A DNA stretch of 64,000 nt. Source: a bacterium (GTDB taxonomy: Bacteria; Elusimicrobiota; Elusimicrobia; UBA1565; UBA9628). Both the position numbers and the translations under genes were made by a program. Below are positions 32,368-42,475 of the stretch, one piece after another. Position 1 is the stretch's first letter. Each line of letters begins with the position of its first letter. Location of the stretch: assembly GCA_021799485.1 (NCBI GenBank), contig JAJZAK010000003.1:1-64000 (forward strand), in the 5' to 3' direction. The notes beneath the pieces were generated by a model that was not told where the DNA came from, searched no databases, and worked only from the letters and a program-made list of their open reading frames with translations.

Positions 32368-33920
32368 GCGAGAAGAAAATGGTCTCGTTGACGATCGACG
32401 GGAAGCCCGTCTCCGTGCCGGAGGGCACTCTCGTCATCGAGGCGGCGCGGGCGCTTGGCATCAAGATCCCCCATTACTGCTATCACCGCGGCCTGGGCAA
32501 TCCGGGCAATTGCCGCATCTGCGCCTGCGAGTTCGAGGGGGCGCCCAAGCCCATCCAGATGTCCTGCCGCACGATCGCGGCCGAGGGCATGAAGGTGAGG
32601 ACGTCCTCGCCGAACGCCCGGCGCTACCAGGCCTCCTCTCTTGAATTCCATCTTGAAAATCACCCGCTTGACTGCCCCGTCTGCGACCAGTCGGGGGAAT
32701 GCAAGCTCCAGGACTACTACATGCAGTACGGGCTCTATGGGAGCGAAGTGCGCGAGGACAAGCTCCACAAGGGCAAGCGCATCCCGATCGGCCCTCATGT
32801 GATGCTCGACCAGGAGCGCTGCATCCTCTGCACGCGCTGTACGCGCTTCACGGACAATGTCACGAAGACCCATGAGCTGGGCATCTTCGGGCGGGGGCAC
32901 CAGGAGAGAGTGGAGCTCGCGCCGGGCCGCTCTCTCGACAACGCCTATTCCGGGAACGTCGTCGACATCTGCCCGGTGGGCGCGCTCACGGACCGCGACT
33001 TCCGTTTCAGGGTGCGGGTATGGTACCTCGACGAGACGGAATCCATCTGTCCCGGCTGCGCCCGCGGCTGTTCGATCGACGTCCATACGAACACGAAGCG
33101 CCCATGGCATAATGAAGGACGCCGTGTGGCGAGGCTTAAGCCGCGGGAAAATCCGGAGGTCAACGGCTTCTGGATCTGCGACGAGGGCCGCTACGGCTAC
33201 AAGAACCTAGACGAGCGCCGCCTGGGCCGCGTCATGCGCCTGAAGCCCCGGCCCGAGGACCTCTCCTGGAGCTCGGCGCTGGACGAAGTCGCCCGCGGGA
33301 TCAAGGAAGCTTCGGCGGCCAAGGGGACGGAGGGGCTCGTGGTCGTCGCCTCCGGCATGCTTTCCAACGAGGACTGGTCTTCCTTCAAAGAGCTTTTCGT
33401 CAAGACGCTCAAGATCGGCCGTTTTCTTTTCGGCCCGGAGCCGGATCAGATCGGCGCCGAAGACGATTTCCTGCGGCGCAAGGAGAAGGTTCCGAATCTC
33501 CGCGGCGGGCTCGATCTGGGTTTCGGCAAGGAAATCAAGAGCCTTTCGTGGGATGATCTGGCGAAATCAATCGAGTCCGGAAAGACCTGGGGCCTTTACG
33601 TCGTCGAGCGCGACCCCGCCAAGGTTTGGGGATCGGAGCGCGCCAAGGCTTTGCTGGACAAGCTGGATTTCATGGCCTTTCAGAGCCCTTTTAAAGGAGA
33701 GGCCGGCGAATGGGCGCGGTATCGGCTCCCGGCCACGGCCTATGTCGAGGAGGAGGGGCATTTCACCAATTTCGAGGGCAAGGTCCAAAAGTACGGCAAA
33801 GCCCTGGAGCCTCTGGGCTCGGCCCGGCCCGACTGGCAAATCTTCGACGATCTGCGCGCGCGGTTCCTGTCGGAAGAAGGAAGCTCCGGACGCCGCGAGA
33901 AGGCGGGCGCTCTGGCGTGA
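32364..33920 (+). CDS. nuoG: NADH dehydrogenase subunit G, short form
   Basis: A 518-residue iron-sulfur subunit. An N-terminal ferredoxin domain (Cys39, 50, 53, 68), a His/Cys cluster site (HPLDCPVCDQSGEC), two further cluster motifs (CILCTRC, CPVGAL) and an extra CPGCARGC...WICDEGR site like the N7 cluster are all present. The molybdopterin-like C-terminal part is only about 220 residues, shorter than in typical 700-900-residue NuoG. Overlaps nuoEF by four bases and nuoH by four (GTGA). Confidence 0.93.
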   Translation: MSEKKMVSLTIDGKPVSVPEGTLVIEAARALGIKIPHYCYHRGLGNPGNCRICACEFEGAPKPIQMSCRTIAAEGMKVRTSSPNARRYQASSLEFHLENHPLDCPVCDQSGECKLQDYYMQYGLYGSEVREDKLHKGKRIPIGPHVMLDQERCILCTRCTRFTDNVTKTHELGIFGRGHQERVELAPGRSLDNAYSGNVVDICPVGALTDRDFRFRVRVWYLDETESICPGCARGCSIDVHTNTKRPWHNEGRRVARLKPRENPEVNGFWICDEGRYGYKNLDERRLGRVMRLKPRPEDLSWSSALDEVARGIKEASAAKGTEGLVVVASGMLSNEDWSSFKELFVKTLKIGRFLFGPEPDQIGAEDDFLRRKEKVPNLRGGLDLGFGKEIKSLSWDDLAKSIESGKTWGLYVVERDPAKVWGSERAKALLDKLDFMAFQSPFKGEAGEWARYRLPATAYVEEEGHFTNFEGKVQKYGKALEPLGSARPDWQIFDDLRARFLSEEGSSGRREKAGALA

Positions 33921-34972
33921 GCCCGCTTTTGACCTCCGTCCTTTGGACCTTGATCAAGGTCGCCTTCGCGCTTTTCGCGGTGGGCTTGAACATCGCGGGG
34001 CTGCTGGGCTGGGTCGAAAGAAAGCAGAGCGCCGTCCTTCAAGACCGCATCGGCGCCAACCGCGCCGACATCCTGGGTTTCAGGATCTTGGGCCTTTTCC
34101 ATCCTATCGCGGACGCGGTCAAGATGCTGACGAAGGAGGATTTCGTCCCGACCGGAGTCAACCGCCTCTTCCATACGATGGCGCCGTGCTTTTCATTGGG
34201 ATTCGCCTTCCTGGGCCTGGCGGCCATTCCCTACGGCGGCGTCGTCCACGTCGCCGGAAAGGCCTGGAGCCTGGTCCCGATCGAGAGTCCGGTCGGCCTC
34301 CTCTTCGTCCTCGCGATGCTGGGCCTTGGACTCCATGGCGTCATGATGGCGGGCTGGGCCTCCAACTCCAACTACGCGTTGCTGGGAGGCCTGCGGGGCG
34401 CCGCGCAGATGATCTCCTATGAAATCTGCATGGGCGCCATTCTCGCGGCGCCGGCCTTCCTTTATGGGACGCTCGACCTCGAGACCATGGTCGAGAAACA
34501 GGGTGGTTTTTTGTGGGGGATGATCCCCAACTGGGGGTGTTTCACCCAGCCCCTCGCCTTCATCCTGTTTTTGGTGGCGGGCACCGCGCTCTCGAAGCGG
34601 ACTCCCTTCGACCTTCCCGAGGGAGAGGCCGAGATCGTGGGCTACCACGTCGAGTATTCCGGCATGAAGTTCGGGATGTTCCTCATGACGGATTTTATCG
34701 AGACGATCGTCGTCTCGGGGCTCGCGGTCGCGATCTTCCTGGGAGGATGGCAAATCCCGGGGATGGCGCTCGACGGGCTCTCGGGCGCGGTCCTGATGCT
34801 CGCGAGCTTCATAACGAAATTGCTGGCCGTTCTCTTCGTCCTCATGCAGATCCGCTGGACGCTCCCCCGCTTCCGCTTCGACCAACTCTTGAGCCTCGGC
34901 TGGAAGAACATTCTCCCCCTGGCGCTCGCCAACTTTCTCGTCACGATCTGGGGGATCTATCTATGGCGATGA
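33917..34972 (+). CDS. nuoH: NADH dehydrogenase subunit H
   Basis: A 351-residue membrane subunit forming the quinone channel. Family words: GLLGWVERKQSAVLQDRIGANRAD (usual WxERKxxxxxQxRxGPxR), FHPIADAVKMLTKEDF, GGLRGAAQMISYEI, RTPFDLPEGEAEIVGYHVEYSG and WTLPRFRFDQLLSLGWKNILP. GTG 33917 overlaps the nuoG stop codon. Confidence 0.95.
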   Translation: MSPLLTSVLWTLIKVAFALFAVGLNIAGLLGWVERKQSAVLQDRIGANRADILGFRILGLFHPIADAVKMLTKEDFVPTGVNRLFHTMAPCFSLGFAFLGLAAIPYGGVVHVAGKAWSLVPIESPVGLLFVLAMLGLGLHGVMMAGWASNSNYALLGGLRGAAQMISYEICMGAILAAPAFLYGTLDLETMVEKQGGFLWGMIPNWGCFTQPLAFILFLVAGTALSKRTPFDLPEGEAEIVGYHVEYSGMKFGMFLMTDFIETIVVSGLAVAIFLGGWQIPGMALDGLSGAVLMLASFITKLLAVLFVLMQIRWTLPRFRFDQLLSLGWKNILPLALANFLVTIWGIYLWR

Positions 34973-35550
34973 CCGTCCGCGAGGTCTCGCGCCCCGCCCG
35001 ATCCTTCATGGAACAGATCTTCCTGTGGGAAGTCTGCGTGGGCCTCATGGTGACGTTCCGGCATTTCTTCGTCAACCTCGCGCGGCACGCCCTGCGCGCC
35101 CTGGGACTCAAGGTCGAGCCGGGGGCCGTCACGATCCAATATCCCGAGGATCCCGCGGTTCTGGGAAAACGCGCCCGCACTCGCCATCGGCTCTTGAAGC
35201 GCGCGGACGGCTCGCCGCGCTGCACGTCCTGCCTCCTCTGCGAGACGATCTGCCCCGCGAAATGCATCCATATCACGCCCGAGGAAAGCCCGGACCCCCG
35301 AATCGAGAAGCGCGCGAAGACCTTCGACATCGACATCGGGCTGTGCATTTTCTGCGGCTACTGCGTCGAGGCCTGTCCGGTGGACGCGATCCACATGGAC
35401 GCCAACAAAGTCGAGCTTTCAAGCTACACGCGCGAGGACATGATCTGGACGATGCCCGAGCTCATGGACGACGTCCCGAAGCTTCCCCGCGCGCTGCGCC
35501 CCGCCCCCGGCATCGGCCCGACCGTTCCTTTCGTCTCTGGATCGCATTAA
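34963..35550 (+). CDS. nuoI: NADH dehydrogenase subunit I (8Fe ferredoxin)
   Basis: A 195-residue subunit with two 4Fe-4S motifs, CTSCLLCETICPAKCI and CIFCGYCVEACPVDAI, which bind clusters N6a and N6b. ATG 34963 has GGGGGA seven bases upstream; ATG 34969 (overlapping the nuoH stop as ATGA) is the alternative. It is the last gene of the operon; a GC hairpin follows. Confidence 0.94.
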   Translation: MAMTVREVSRPARSFMEQIFLWEVCVGLMVTFRHFFVNLARHALRALGLKVEPGAVTIQYPEDPAVLGKRARTRHRLLKRADGSPRCTSCLLCETICPAKCIHITPEESPDPRIEKRAKTFDIDIGLCIFCGYCVEACPVDAIHMDANKVELSSYTREDMIWTMPELMDDVPKLPRALRPAPGIGPTVPFVSGSH

Positions 35551-35568
35551 GGCGTGGCATAGGCCGCT

Positions 35569-35583
35569 CCGGGCGATGCCCGG
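35569..35583 (+). terminator. Weak terminator hairpin after nuoI
   Basis: CCGGGC (35569-35574), loop GAT, GCCCGG (35578-35583), followed by pyrimidine-rich DNA but no proper T-run. It may slow or process the nuo message rather than fully end it. Confidence 0.35.
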
Positions 35584-35603
35584 GATCTTTCTGCCGTTCT
35601 TTC

Positions 35604-35632
35604 TTGACATGGGCGAAGGCGACTGTTACACT
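35604..35632 (+). promoter_or_regulatory. Strong promoter of the radical SAM-cdaA-DHH operon
   Basis: Perfect TTGACA (35604-35609) and TACACT (35627-35632) with a 17-base spacer. The leader to ATG 35653 is about 13 bases and has no Shine-Dalgarno sequence. Confidence 0.7.
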
Positions 35633-35652
35633 CCTCGGCGCAGCCCCTTAAA

Positions 35653-37248
35653 ATGCCCGCCGCCGTCCGACACGACGAACTCGAAACGATCAGCGTCAAG
35701 CCGACCTTGATCGGCCGCGAGCCTTATCTCCCCTCCGAACCGCCCCCCAAGACCCGCATCCTGCTCCTCGAGCCCTTCTATCCGGCGGAGGCGAAGTGGG
35801 GAAGCCTCAAGACCGAGCAGGGCTTCCTGCCGCCGATCGGCCTCATCTCGATGTATTCGTGGCTGCGCTGGAAGGGCTTCGACGTGGACTTCCAGGACAC
35901 GCAGTTCGGCCAGTTCACCGAGGCCTCCCTGCGGGAGTATCTGCGGCGCGGACGCTACGAGATCGTCGGCATCCCGGTGTTCACGCCGACCGCGGACTAC
36001 TGCTTCTGGACGGCGAGACTCTGCCGGGAGGTCCTGCCGGACTGCAAGATCGTCTTCGGCAACATCCACGCGAGCTCGACGCCCAAGCTGACGATGGAGC
36101 AATGCCCGGAGTGCGACTTCATCGTCCGCCATGAGGGGGAATACACTTTCGAAGAGCTCGTCCGCGCTCTCGCCCGCGGCGCCTCGCCCGACTTCGCCGC
36201 CATCCGCGGCCTCGTCTGGCGCCGCGGCGGCGAGATCGTCGTCAACCAGGATCGCCCCCTCATCGGCGACTTGGACACCCTCCCTCCGGGATTTTATTCC
36301 GACCTGGATCTCGCCGGCTACGTCCCGCACGTCACCCAGTACAGCGTGCTCCCGAACTACCCCCTCATCACCCAGCGCGGCTGCCCCTATCCCTGCAGCT
36401 ATTGCGAGGCCTCCAACATCCTGGGCAAGAAGCAAAGAGTCTACAGCCCCGCCCGCGTCGTCGAGGAGCTCAAGATTCTCAAGGAGAAAAAGGGCGCGCG
36501 CGGGATCTATTTCCAGGACTCGACTTTCACGATGAACCGCAAATACACGGTCGAGCTCCTAAGCCTCATGATCAAGGAGAAGCTGGGCCTCCTTTGGACC
36601 TGCAACACGCGCACCGACCGGGTCGATCCCGAGCTCCTCGCCATGATGCGCGAGGCGGGCTGCCGGACGATTTTCTACGGCATCGAGTCGGGCAACCCGG
36701 AGTCCCTGAAGGTCATCCACAAGCAGTGCACGGTCGAGCAGCAGACCCGCGGCGCGATGTGGACCCACGAGGCCGGCATCCGGATGCTGTGCAACTACAT
36801 CATCTGCCTTCCGGGGGAGGATGAAAAGATGGTGGAAAACACCATCCGATACGCGCGCAGCCTCAAGAGCCAGATGGCGCTTTTCTATCTTCCCGTGCCC
36901 TTTCCCGGATCCGCCCTTTACGAGGAGTGCCGCAAGGATGGAGGCCTGATCCGTCCCGACGCCCGTTGGAGCGACTACCTCTCGATCGACTTCGACAATC
37001 CCGTCTACGTCAATCCGAAGATCGGGAAGGAACGCATGAAGTATTGGTATCGGCGGGCCTTCCGCGATTATTATTTGACTCCGGGGGTGTGGTGGGCGAA
37101 CCTGCGCCAAGTCCGCTCCGCGCATGACGCGAGGCGCCTCCTGCGCGGGGGGCGGGCGCTTTCGATTCTGCTTGGATCGGGGATCCGGAGCCTCCTCAAG
37201 GGGTTCAACCGCGGCTACCATGGACAGGCGGCCCCGATCATCGACTAG
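35653..37248 (+). CDS. B12-binding-type radical SAM enzyme
   Basis: A 531-residue member of the cobalamin/radical SAM family (BchE/PhpK-like architecture). Residues ~33-165 fit the N-terminal B12-binding-like Rossmann domain (starting RILLLEPFYP), without an obvious DxHxxG motif. The radical SAM domain has the cluster ligands Cys244, Cys248 and Cys251 (CPYPCSYC), then FYGIESGNPESLK. The reaction cannot be predicted; relatives methylate or rearrange carbon skeletons, often in lipid or cofactor synthesis. It is first in an operon; its TAG overlaps the GTG of cdaA by one base. Confidence 0.85.
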   Translation: MPAAVRHDELETISVKPTLIGREPYLPSEPPPKTRILLLEPFYPAEAKWGSLKTEQGFLPPIGLISMYSWLRWKGFDVDFQDTQFGQFTEASLREYLRRGRYEIVGIPVFTPTADYCFWTARLCREVLPDCKIVFGNIHASSTPKLTMEQCPECDFIVRHEGEYTFEELVRALARGASPDFAAIRGLVWRRGGEIVVNQDRPLIGDLDTLPPGFYSDLDLAGYVPHVTQYSVLPNYPLITQRGCPYPCSYCEASNILGKKQRVYSPARVVEELKILKEKKGARGIYFQDSTFTMNRKYTVELLSLMIKEKLGLLWTCNTRTDRVDPELLAMMREAGCRTIFYGIESGNPESLKVIHKQCTVEQQTRGAMWTHEAGIRMLCNYIICLPGEDEKMVENTIRYARSLKSQMALFYLPVPFPGSALYEECRKDGGLIRPDARWSDYLSIDFDNPVYVNPKIGKERMKYWYRRAFRDYYLTPGVWWANLRQVRSAHDARRLLRGGRALSILLGSGIRSLLKGFNRGYHGQAAPIID

Positions 37249-38108
37249 TGAAAACCCCCGGTTTCCCCGACGTCCTCGATATCGGCTTCGTCGCGACCCT
37301 CGTCTACGCGCTGCTCGTGTGGTTCAAGCAGACGAAGGCCGCCTTCGTCGCCATGGGATTTTTAGCCCTTTCGGCGATCTACCTCGCGGCGCGGATCGTC
37401 GACATGCGCATGACGACGGACATCTTCCGGGGGTTCTTCGACGTCTTCATCATCGCGATCGTCGTCATCTTCCAAGAAGAGCTCCGGCAGGCCTTCGAGC
37501 GCCTGGCTCTCCGGCTCCGGGGATTCGGCCGCGGCCCGGGCGTCGCGCCCGGGCCCAGGGAAATCGAGGTGCTCGTGAGAACGGCGGGGAAGTTCGCGCG
37601 GGAGAAGACAGGGGCGCTGATCGTCCTGCGCGGGAAAGACCCGCTGGACCGTCATCTGGAGGCGGGGTGGGATTTGGGCGGGATGATCTCCGAGGCGCTC
37701 ATCGAGAGCATCTTTGACTGGCATTCTCTCGGCCACGACGGCGCGGTGGTCGTCGAGGACGGGCGCATCAGCCGCTTCGGCTGCCATCTCCCCCTCTCCA
37801 AGGAGTCCTCCAAGGTGGAGGGTTTCGGCACGCGCCACGCCGCGGCCCTCGGGCTTTCCGAGAGGACGGACGCCCTCGCGATCGTCGTCAGCGAGGAAAA
37901 GGGAACGGTGTCCGTGGCCCAGGGAGGAGAGCTCGTCTATCTGGGGGACATCGGCGCGCTCCAGGAGAAGCTCGGCGCCTTCTATGCCGCAAACGCGCCT
38001 CAGACCGCCCGCGGCAAGCTCCGGCATTTTCTGCGCCGCAACATCAAGGAAAAGCTGGCCGCCCTCGCTATCGCGATCGTCGCCTGGATGCTTCTGGTGG
38101 GCTTGTGA
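37248..38108 (+). CDS. cdaA: CdaA-like diadenylate cyclase, altered RHR motif
   Basis: A 286-residue membrane protein with the CdaA layout: three N-terminal helices (about 12-27, 32-48, 63-77) and a DAC domain that makes c-di-AMP from two ATP. The DGA motif is intact (Asp164-Ala166, HDGAVVV), but the second motif reads GTRHAAALG, so the normal Arg-His-Arg is Arg196-His197-Ala198. A further helix at ~268-286, preceded by LRRNIKEKLAAL, looks like the start of a CdaR/YbbR protein, yet the chain ends there. Start GTG at 37248. It shares an operon with a DHH phosphoesterase that could degrade its product. Confidence 0.85.
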   Translation: MKTPGFPDVLDIGFVATLVYALLVWFKQTKAAFVAMGFLALSAIYLAARIVDMRMTTDIFRGFFDVFIIAIVVIFQEELRQAFERLALRLRGFGRGPGVAPGPREIEVLVRTAGKFAREKTGALIVLRGKDPLDRHLEAGWDLGGMISEALIESIFDWHSLGHDGAVVVEDGRISRFGCHLPLSKESSKVEGFGTRHAAALGLSERTDALAIVVSEEKGTVSVAQGGELVYLGDIGALQEKLGAFYAANAPQTARGKLRHFLRRNIKEKLAALAIAIVAWMLLVGL

Positions 38109-39148
38109 TGCAAGTGACCCGCCGGGCGAAGGCCCTTCTCGATTTTCTCGCCGTCGAGGGCAAGAGGCTCTCGCCGCTTCTCATCCTCACCCACGACCAT
38201 CCGGACCCCGACGCGCTGGCCTCCGCCTGGGGGCTCGCGCATCTGGCGCGGCAGATGGGAGGCATCAGGGTTCGCATCGCCTACGGCGGCGCGATCGGCC
38301 GCGCGGAGAACAGGATGATGGCCGAAAGGCTCGGTATTCCCGCCGAAGTTTTGCGCCCTCGCGAGCTGGATTCTTTTGAGCACGCGGCCCTGGTCGACAC
38401 CCAGCCCGCCTTCCGCAACAACCGCTTCCCTCCGCGCAGGAAGCCCGCCATCATCGTGGACCATCATCCGTTGAATGCCGCGACGCGGGCGGATTTCGCG
38501 TGGATCGACAAGACGGCCGGCGCGACGACCACTCTGGTCGCGGAGGCCCTTCTCGCCTCCGGCGTGCGCGTGCCTCCCAGGCTCTCGACCGCGATCGTCT
38601 ATGGGATAGGGTCCGAGACGCAGAACCTGGGGCGGGAGGCGACCGGGCGGGACCTCGCCGTCTACCAGGCCTTCTGGCCGAAGGCGAGCGTCAAGACCCT
38701 GTGGAATATTTCCTACCCGCGCCGTTCAAGCGACTTTTTCGCGACGATCACCCGGGCGATTCGTCGCGCTTTCATCGCGCGCAACGTCATCGGAACGAAT
38801 CTGGGGCCGCTCAAGTCGCCGGATCGCGTGGCGCAGGTCGCGGATTTCCTTTTAACCCACGAAAACATGCGCTGGTCGATCGTCACGGGGCGCTACCGCG
38901 GCCGGCTCCACGTGTCATTGAGGACGACGGATCCGGCGGGCGCGGCGGGGCCGCTTCTGAAGAGGCTTTTGGGCGGCCGCAATCGCGCCGGGGGGCACCA
39001 GATGATCGCGGGCGGCGCGCTCGACGTCGGGGCCGACGCCTCCGAGGAGAAGTGGAGGGAGATCGAGGACGCGGTGACGCTGGCTTTCCTCGAGAGCCGC
39101 GGCGTCAAGCGCCCCGAGGACCGCGTCAGGCCCTACGAGAACGCCTAA
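38105..39148 (+). CDS. DHH/DHHA1 phosphoesterase (NrnA/GdpP-type domain)
   Basis: A 347-residue soluble protein. The DHH domain has metal-ligand motifs LTHDHPDPDALASA, LVDTQP and IVDHHPLN; the C-terminal DHHA1 domain has GGRNRAGGHQMIAGG. Such proteins hydrolyse oligoribonucleotides, pAp or cyclic dinucleotides. Translation overlap with cdaA (GTGA at 38105, or ATG at 38108) makes c-di-AMP or pApA a reasonable substrate; that is inference from context. Confidence 0.88.
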   Translation: MMQVTRRAKALLDFLAVEGKRLSPLLILTHDHPDPDALASAWGLAHLARQMGGIRVRIAYGGAIGRAENRMMAERLGIPAEVLRPRELDSFEHAALVDTQPAFRNNRFPPRRKPAIIVDHHPLNAATRADFAWIDKTAGATTTLVAEALLASGVRVPPRLSTAIVYGIGSETQNLGREATGRDLAVYQAFWPKASVKTLWNISYPRRSSDFFATITRAIRRAFIARNVIGTNLGPLKSPDRVAQVADFLLTHENMRWSIVTGRYRGRLHVSLRTTDPAGAAGPLLKRLLGGRNRAGGHQMIAGGALDVGADASEEKWREIEDAVTLAFLESRGVKRPEDRVRPYENA

Positions 39149-39211
39149 AGCATCAGCGGCGTTCCCGCGGGCTGCTTTTCAGCTCGACCATCGTCCTCCG
39201 CGATTTGCATA

Positions 39212-39255
39212 TTCCTGAAAAAAAGTCTTGACTTTTTTTCAGGAACCAATAAACT
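39212..39255 (+). promoter_or_regulatory. Promoter within a perfect 16-bp-arm palindrome (likely operator)
   Basis: Arms 39212-39227 and 39230-39245 are perfect inverted repeats around two bases, each arm carrying a run of seven A or T. The -35 box TTGACT (39228-39233) starts in the centre, and the -10 box TAAACT (39250-39255) follows after 16 bases just outside. A dimer bound here would block RNA polymerase, so this looks like an operator for the ATPase gene. Leader about eight bases. Confidence 0.65.
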
Positions 39256-39270
39256 TAGTCCGGGGCTTTC

Positions 39271-40482
39271 ATGCGTTATCTATCGGGCGAGATCGAGCGC
39301 CTGCTGCGCGAGGAGCGCAAGATGGCCTTCATCGCCGGACCGCGGCAGGTGGGGAAGACGACGCTCGCCCGCCGCCTCCTGCGAGAGGCCGCTCAGGGCG
39401 GCAACTATTTCAACTGGGACGTGGAGAGCCACCGCCGGGCGATTCTTGCCCGCCCGGAGGGCTTCTGGGCCGTCGCGCCCGCCGGGCGACGGACGCGCGT
39501 GGCCCTCGACGAAATCCACAAATACCCTCGATGGAAGCGCTTCCTCAAAGGGATCTATGACGCCGCCGGACGGGAGACCGAGATCATCGTCACCGGAAGC
39601 GGCCGCTTGGACGTCTACCAGCGCGGCGGCGACTCCCTCTTCGGCCGCTACGGTCTTTACCGCCTCCATCCCTTCACGCTGGGGGAGCTTTTGTCTCCGG
39701 ATGGCGCCGGCGTCCGCGAGCCCGAGGTCCTCTGGCGCGAGGCGATCGAGCCCGCCGCGCCGGGGACCGCTCGGGCCTTGGCCGATCTGGAGCGCTTCAC
39801 CGGCTTCCCGGAGCCGCTTTTCGCGGCGAGCGAGAGCCGGCTGCGCCGCTGGAGGCGCGCCCGGCGCCATTTAATTTTGCGCGAGGACCTGCGGGACCTC
39901 ACTCGCATCCGCGACATCGGCCTCGTGGAGTCCCTCGCGGCGCTCCTGCCCGAGCGAGTGGGCTCGCCCCTTTCCCTCAACGCGCTCAGCGAGGACCTGG
40001 GAGTCGCCTTCGGGACCGTCCGGGCGTGGATGGAAACCTTGGCCCGTCTCTATTACGTCTTCGAAATCCGTCCCTACGCGGGCCGCCTGGCGCGGGCGTT
40101 GCGGCGGGAGGCCAAGATTTATTTGTTCGACTATTCCGAGGTTGCCGATCCGGGAGCGCGCTTTGAGAACATGGTCGCCGTCCATCTGCGCAAGCTCGTG
40201 GACGCCTGGAACGACTGGGGCGTGGGCGATTTCGAGATCCATTACGTGCGGGATAAGGAGAAGCGCGAGGCCGACTTCCTGATCGCCGAGTCGCGCCGCC
40301 CATTCCTGCTGATCGAGACCAAGCTCTCGGCCCGGGAGCCCTCCTCCTCTCTCCGCTATTTCCACGAGCGCCTCAGGCCCGCTCACGCGGCTCTCCTTTC
40401 CCGCGAGGAGCCCGCGCGCGGGCCGTCGTCGATCGGGGGCATTCGCGCCATCGGTGCGGCGCGGTTCTTGTCGCGCATCTGA
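39271..40482 (+). CDS. AAA-type ATPase with DUF4143 domain, second member
   Basis: A 403-residue ATPase: Walker A GPRQVGKTT (23-31), Walker B VALDEIHKYPRWKR, sensor-like IVTGSGRLDVYQRGGDSLFG, a winged-helix middle (LSEDLGVAFGTVRAWMETL) and a nuclease-like C-terminus with KREADFLIAES...LLIETKLS. It has the same architecture as the protein at 5123-6271 but little close identity. It is monocistronic behind the palindromic promoter, which suggests autoregulation; the helix-turn-helix-like middle could be the DNA-binding part (inference). Confidence 0.85.
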   Translation: MRYLSGEIERLLREERKMAFIAGPRQVGKTTLARRLLREAAQGGNYFNWDVESHRRAILARPEGFWAVAPAGRRTRVALDEIHKYPRWKRFLKGIYDAAGRETEIIVTGSGRLDVYQRGGDSLFGRYGLYRLHPFTLGELLSPDGAGVREPEVLWREAIEPAAPGTARALADLERFTGFPEPLFAASESRLRRWRRARRHLILREDLRDLTRIRDIGLVESLAALLPERVGSPLSLNALSEDLGVAFGTVRAWMETLARLYYVFEIRPYAGRLARALRREAKIYLFDYSEVADPGARFENMVAVHLRKLVDAWNDWGVGDFEIHYVRDKEKREADFLIAESRRPFLLIETKLSAREPSSSLRYFHERLRPAHAALLSREEPARGPSSIGGIRAIGAARFLSRI

Positions 40483-40540
40483 CGCCGCGCGCTCTCGAAT
40501 CCGGCGGCGCCAAAAATTTTTTTCCGCGGCGAAAAAAAGC

Positions 40541-40570
40541 TTGACAGAAATCGGCCGTTCGTGATATGAT
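40541..40570 (+). promoter_or_regulatory. rRNA operon promoter
   Basis: Perfect TTGACA (40541-40546) and TATGAT (40565-40570), 18-base spacer, preceded by A- and T-tracts (40513-40539) that could act as an UP element. It fits a strong rrn promoter. Confidence 0.75.
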
Positions 40571-40836
40571 GAGCAAAGTTCGCAACCGGAGCCTTGGGGC
40601 GCCGGGCAAAATAAAAAAGTTATCGTCGGCCTGAAGGAAAGGTCCTGCGGTAGCTTTTGCTCTTTGAAAAAATTTGCGGGTCAATGGGCGTCCTGATCCG
40701 GGCTCGTAAGGGTCCGGAAAGGATGAAAGGAAATAACGGTGTGGTGCCGCGCCCTTTATCGGACGCGGCAACGCATTGGTCAAACCAGCCATTTTGGGAG
40801 CCGTCCGGCCTCCTTAAAAAAAGACCGGATACCCTT
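40571..40836 (+). other. rrn leader with boxA and 16S processing stem
   Basis: The ~350-base gap before 16S holds no gene. After the promoter, TGCTCTTTGA at 40658-40667 matches an antitermination boxA. Bases 40670-40693 pair with 42443-42466 downstream of 16S over 24 positions with one G-U, forming the precursor stem normally cut by RNase III. Confidence 0.75.
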
Positions 40837-42366
<1,530 letters not shown>

Positions 42367-42475
42367 GATTTTCGGTCTCACGTCCGGAAATCTGTCGCCC
42401 CTTGGGCCACAAGACCTGGTCGTTTCAGGCTTCTGGTTCGCGGGACGCCCATTGACTCGCAAATTTCCCTCGAGA

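Noticed and set aside
40513-40540. A/T-arm hairpin before the rrn promoter as a terminator for the ATPase gene
   Set aside because: The stem is only A-T plus one C-G pair with a GC-rich loop; it is better read as an A/T-tract UP element, though a weak terminator cannot be excluded.
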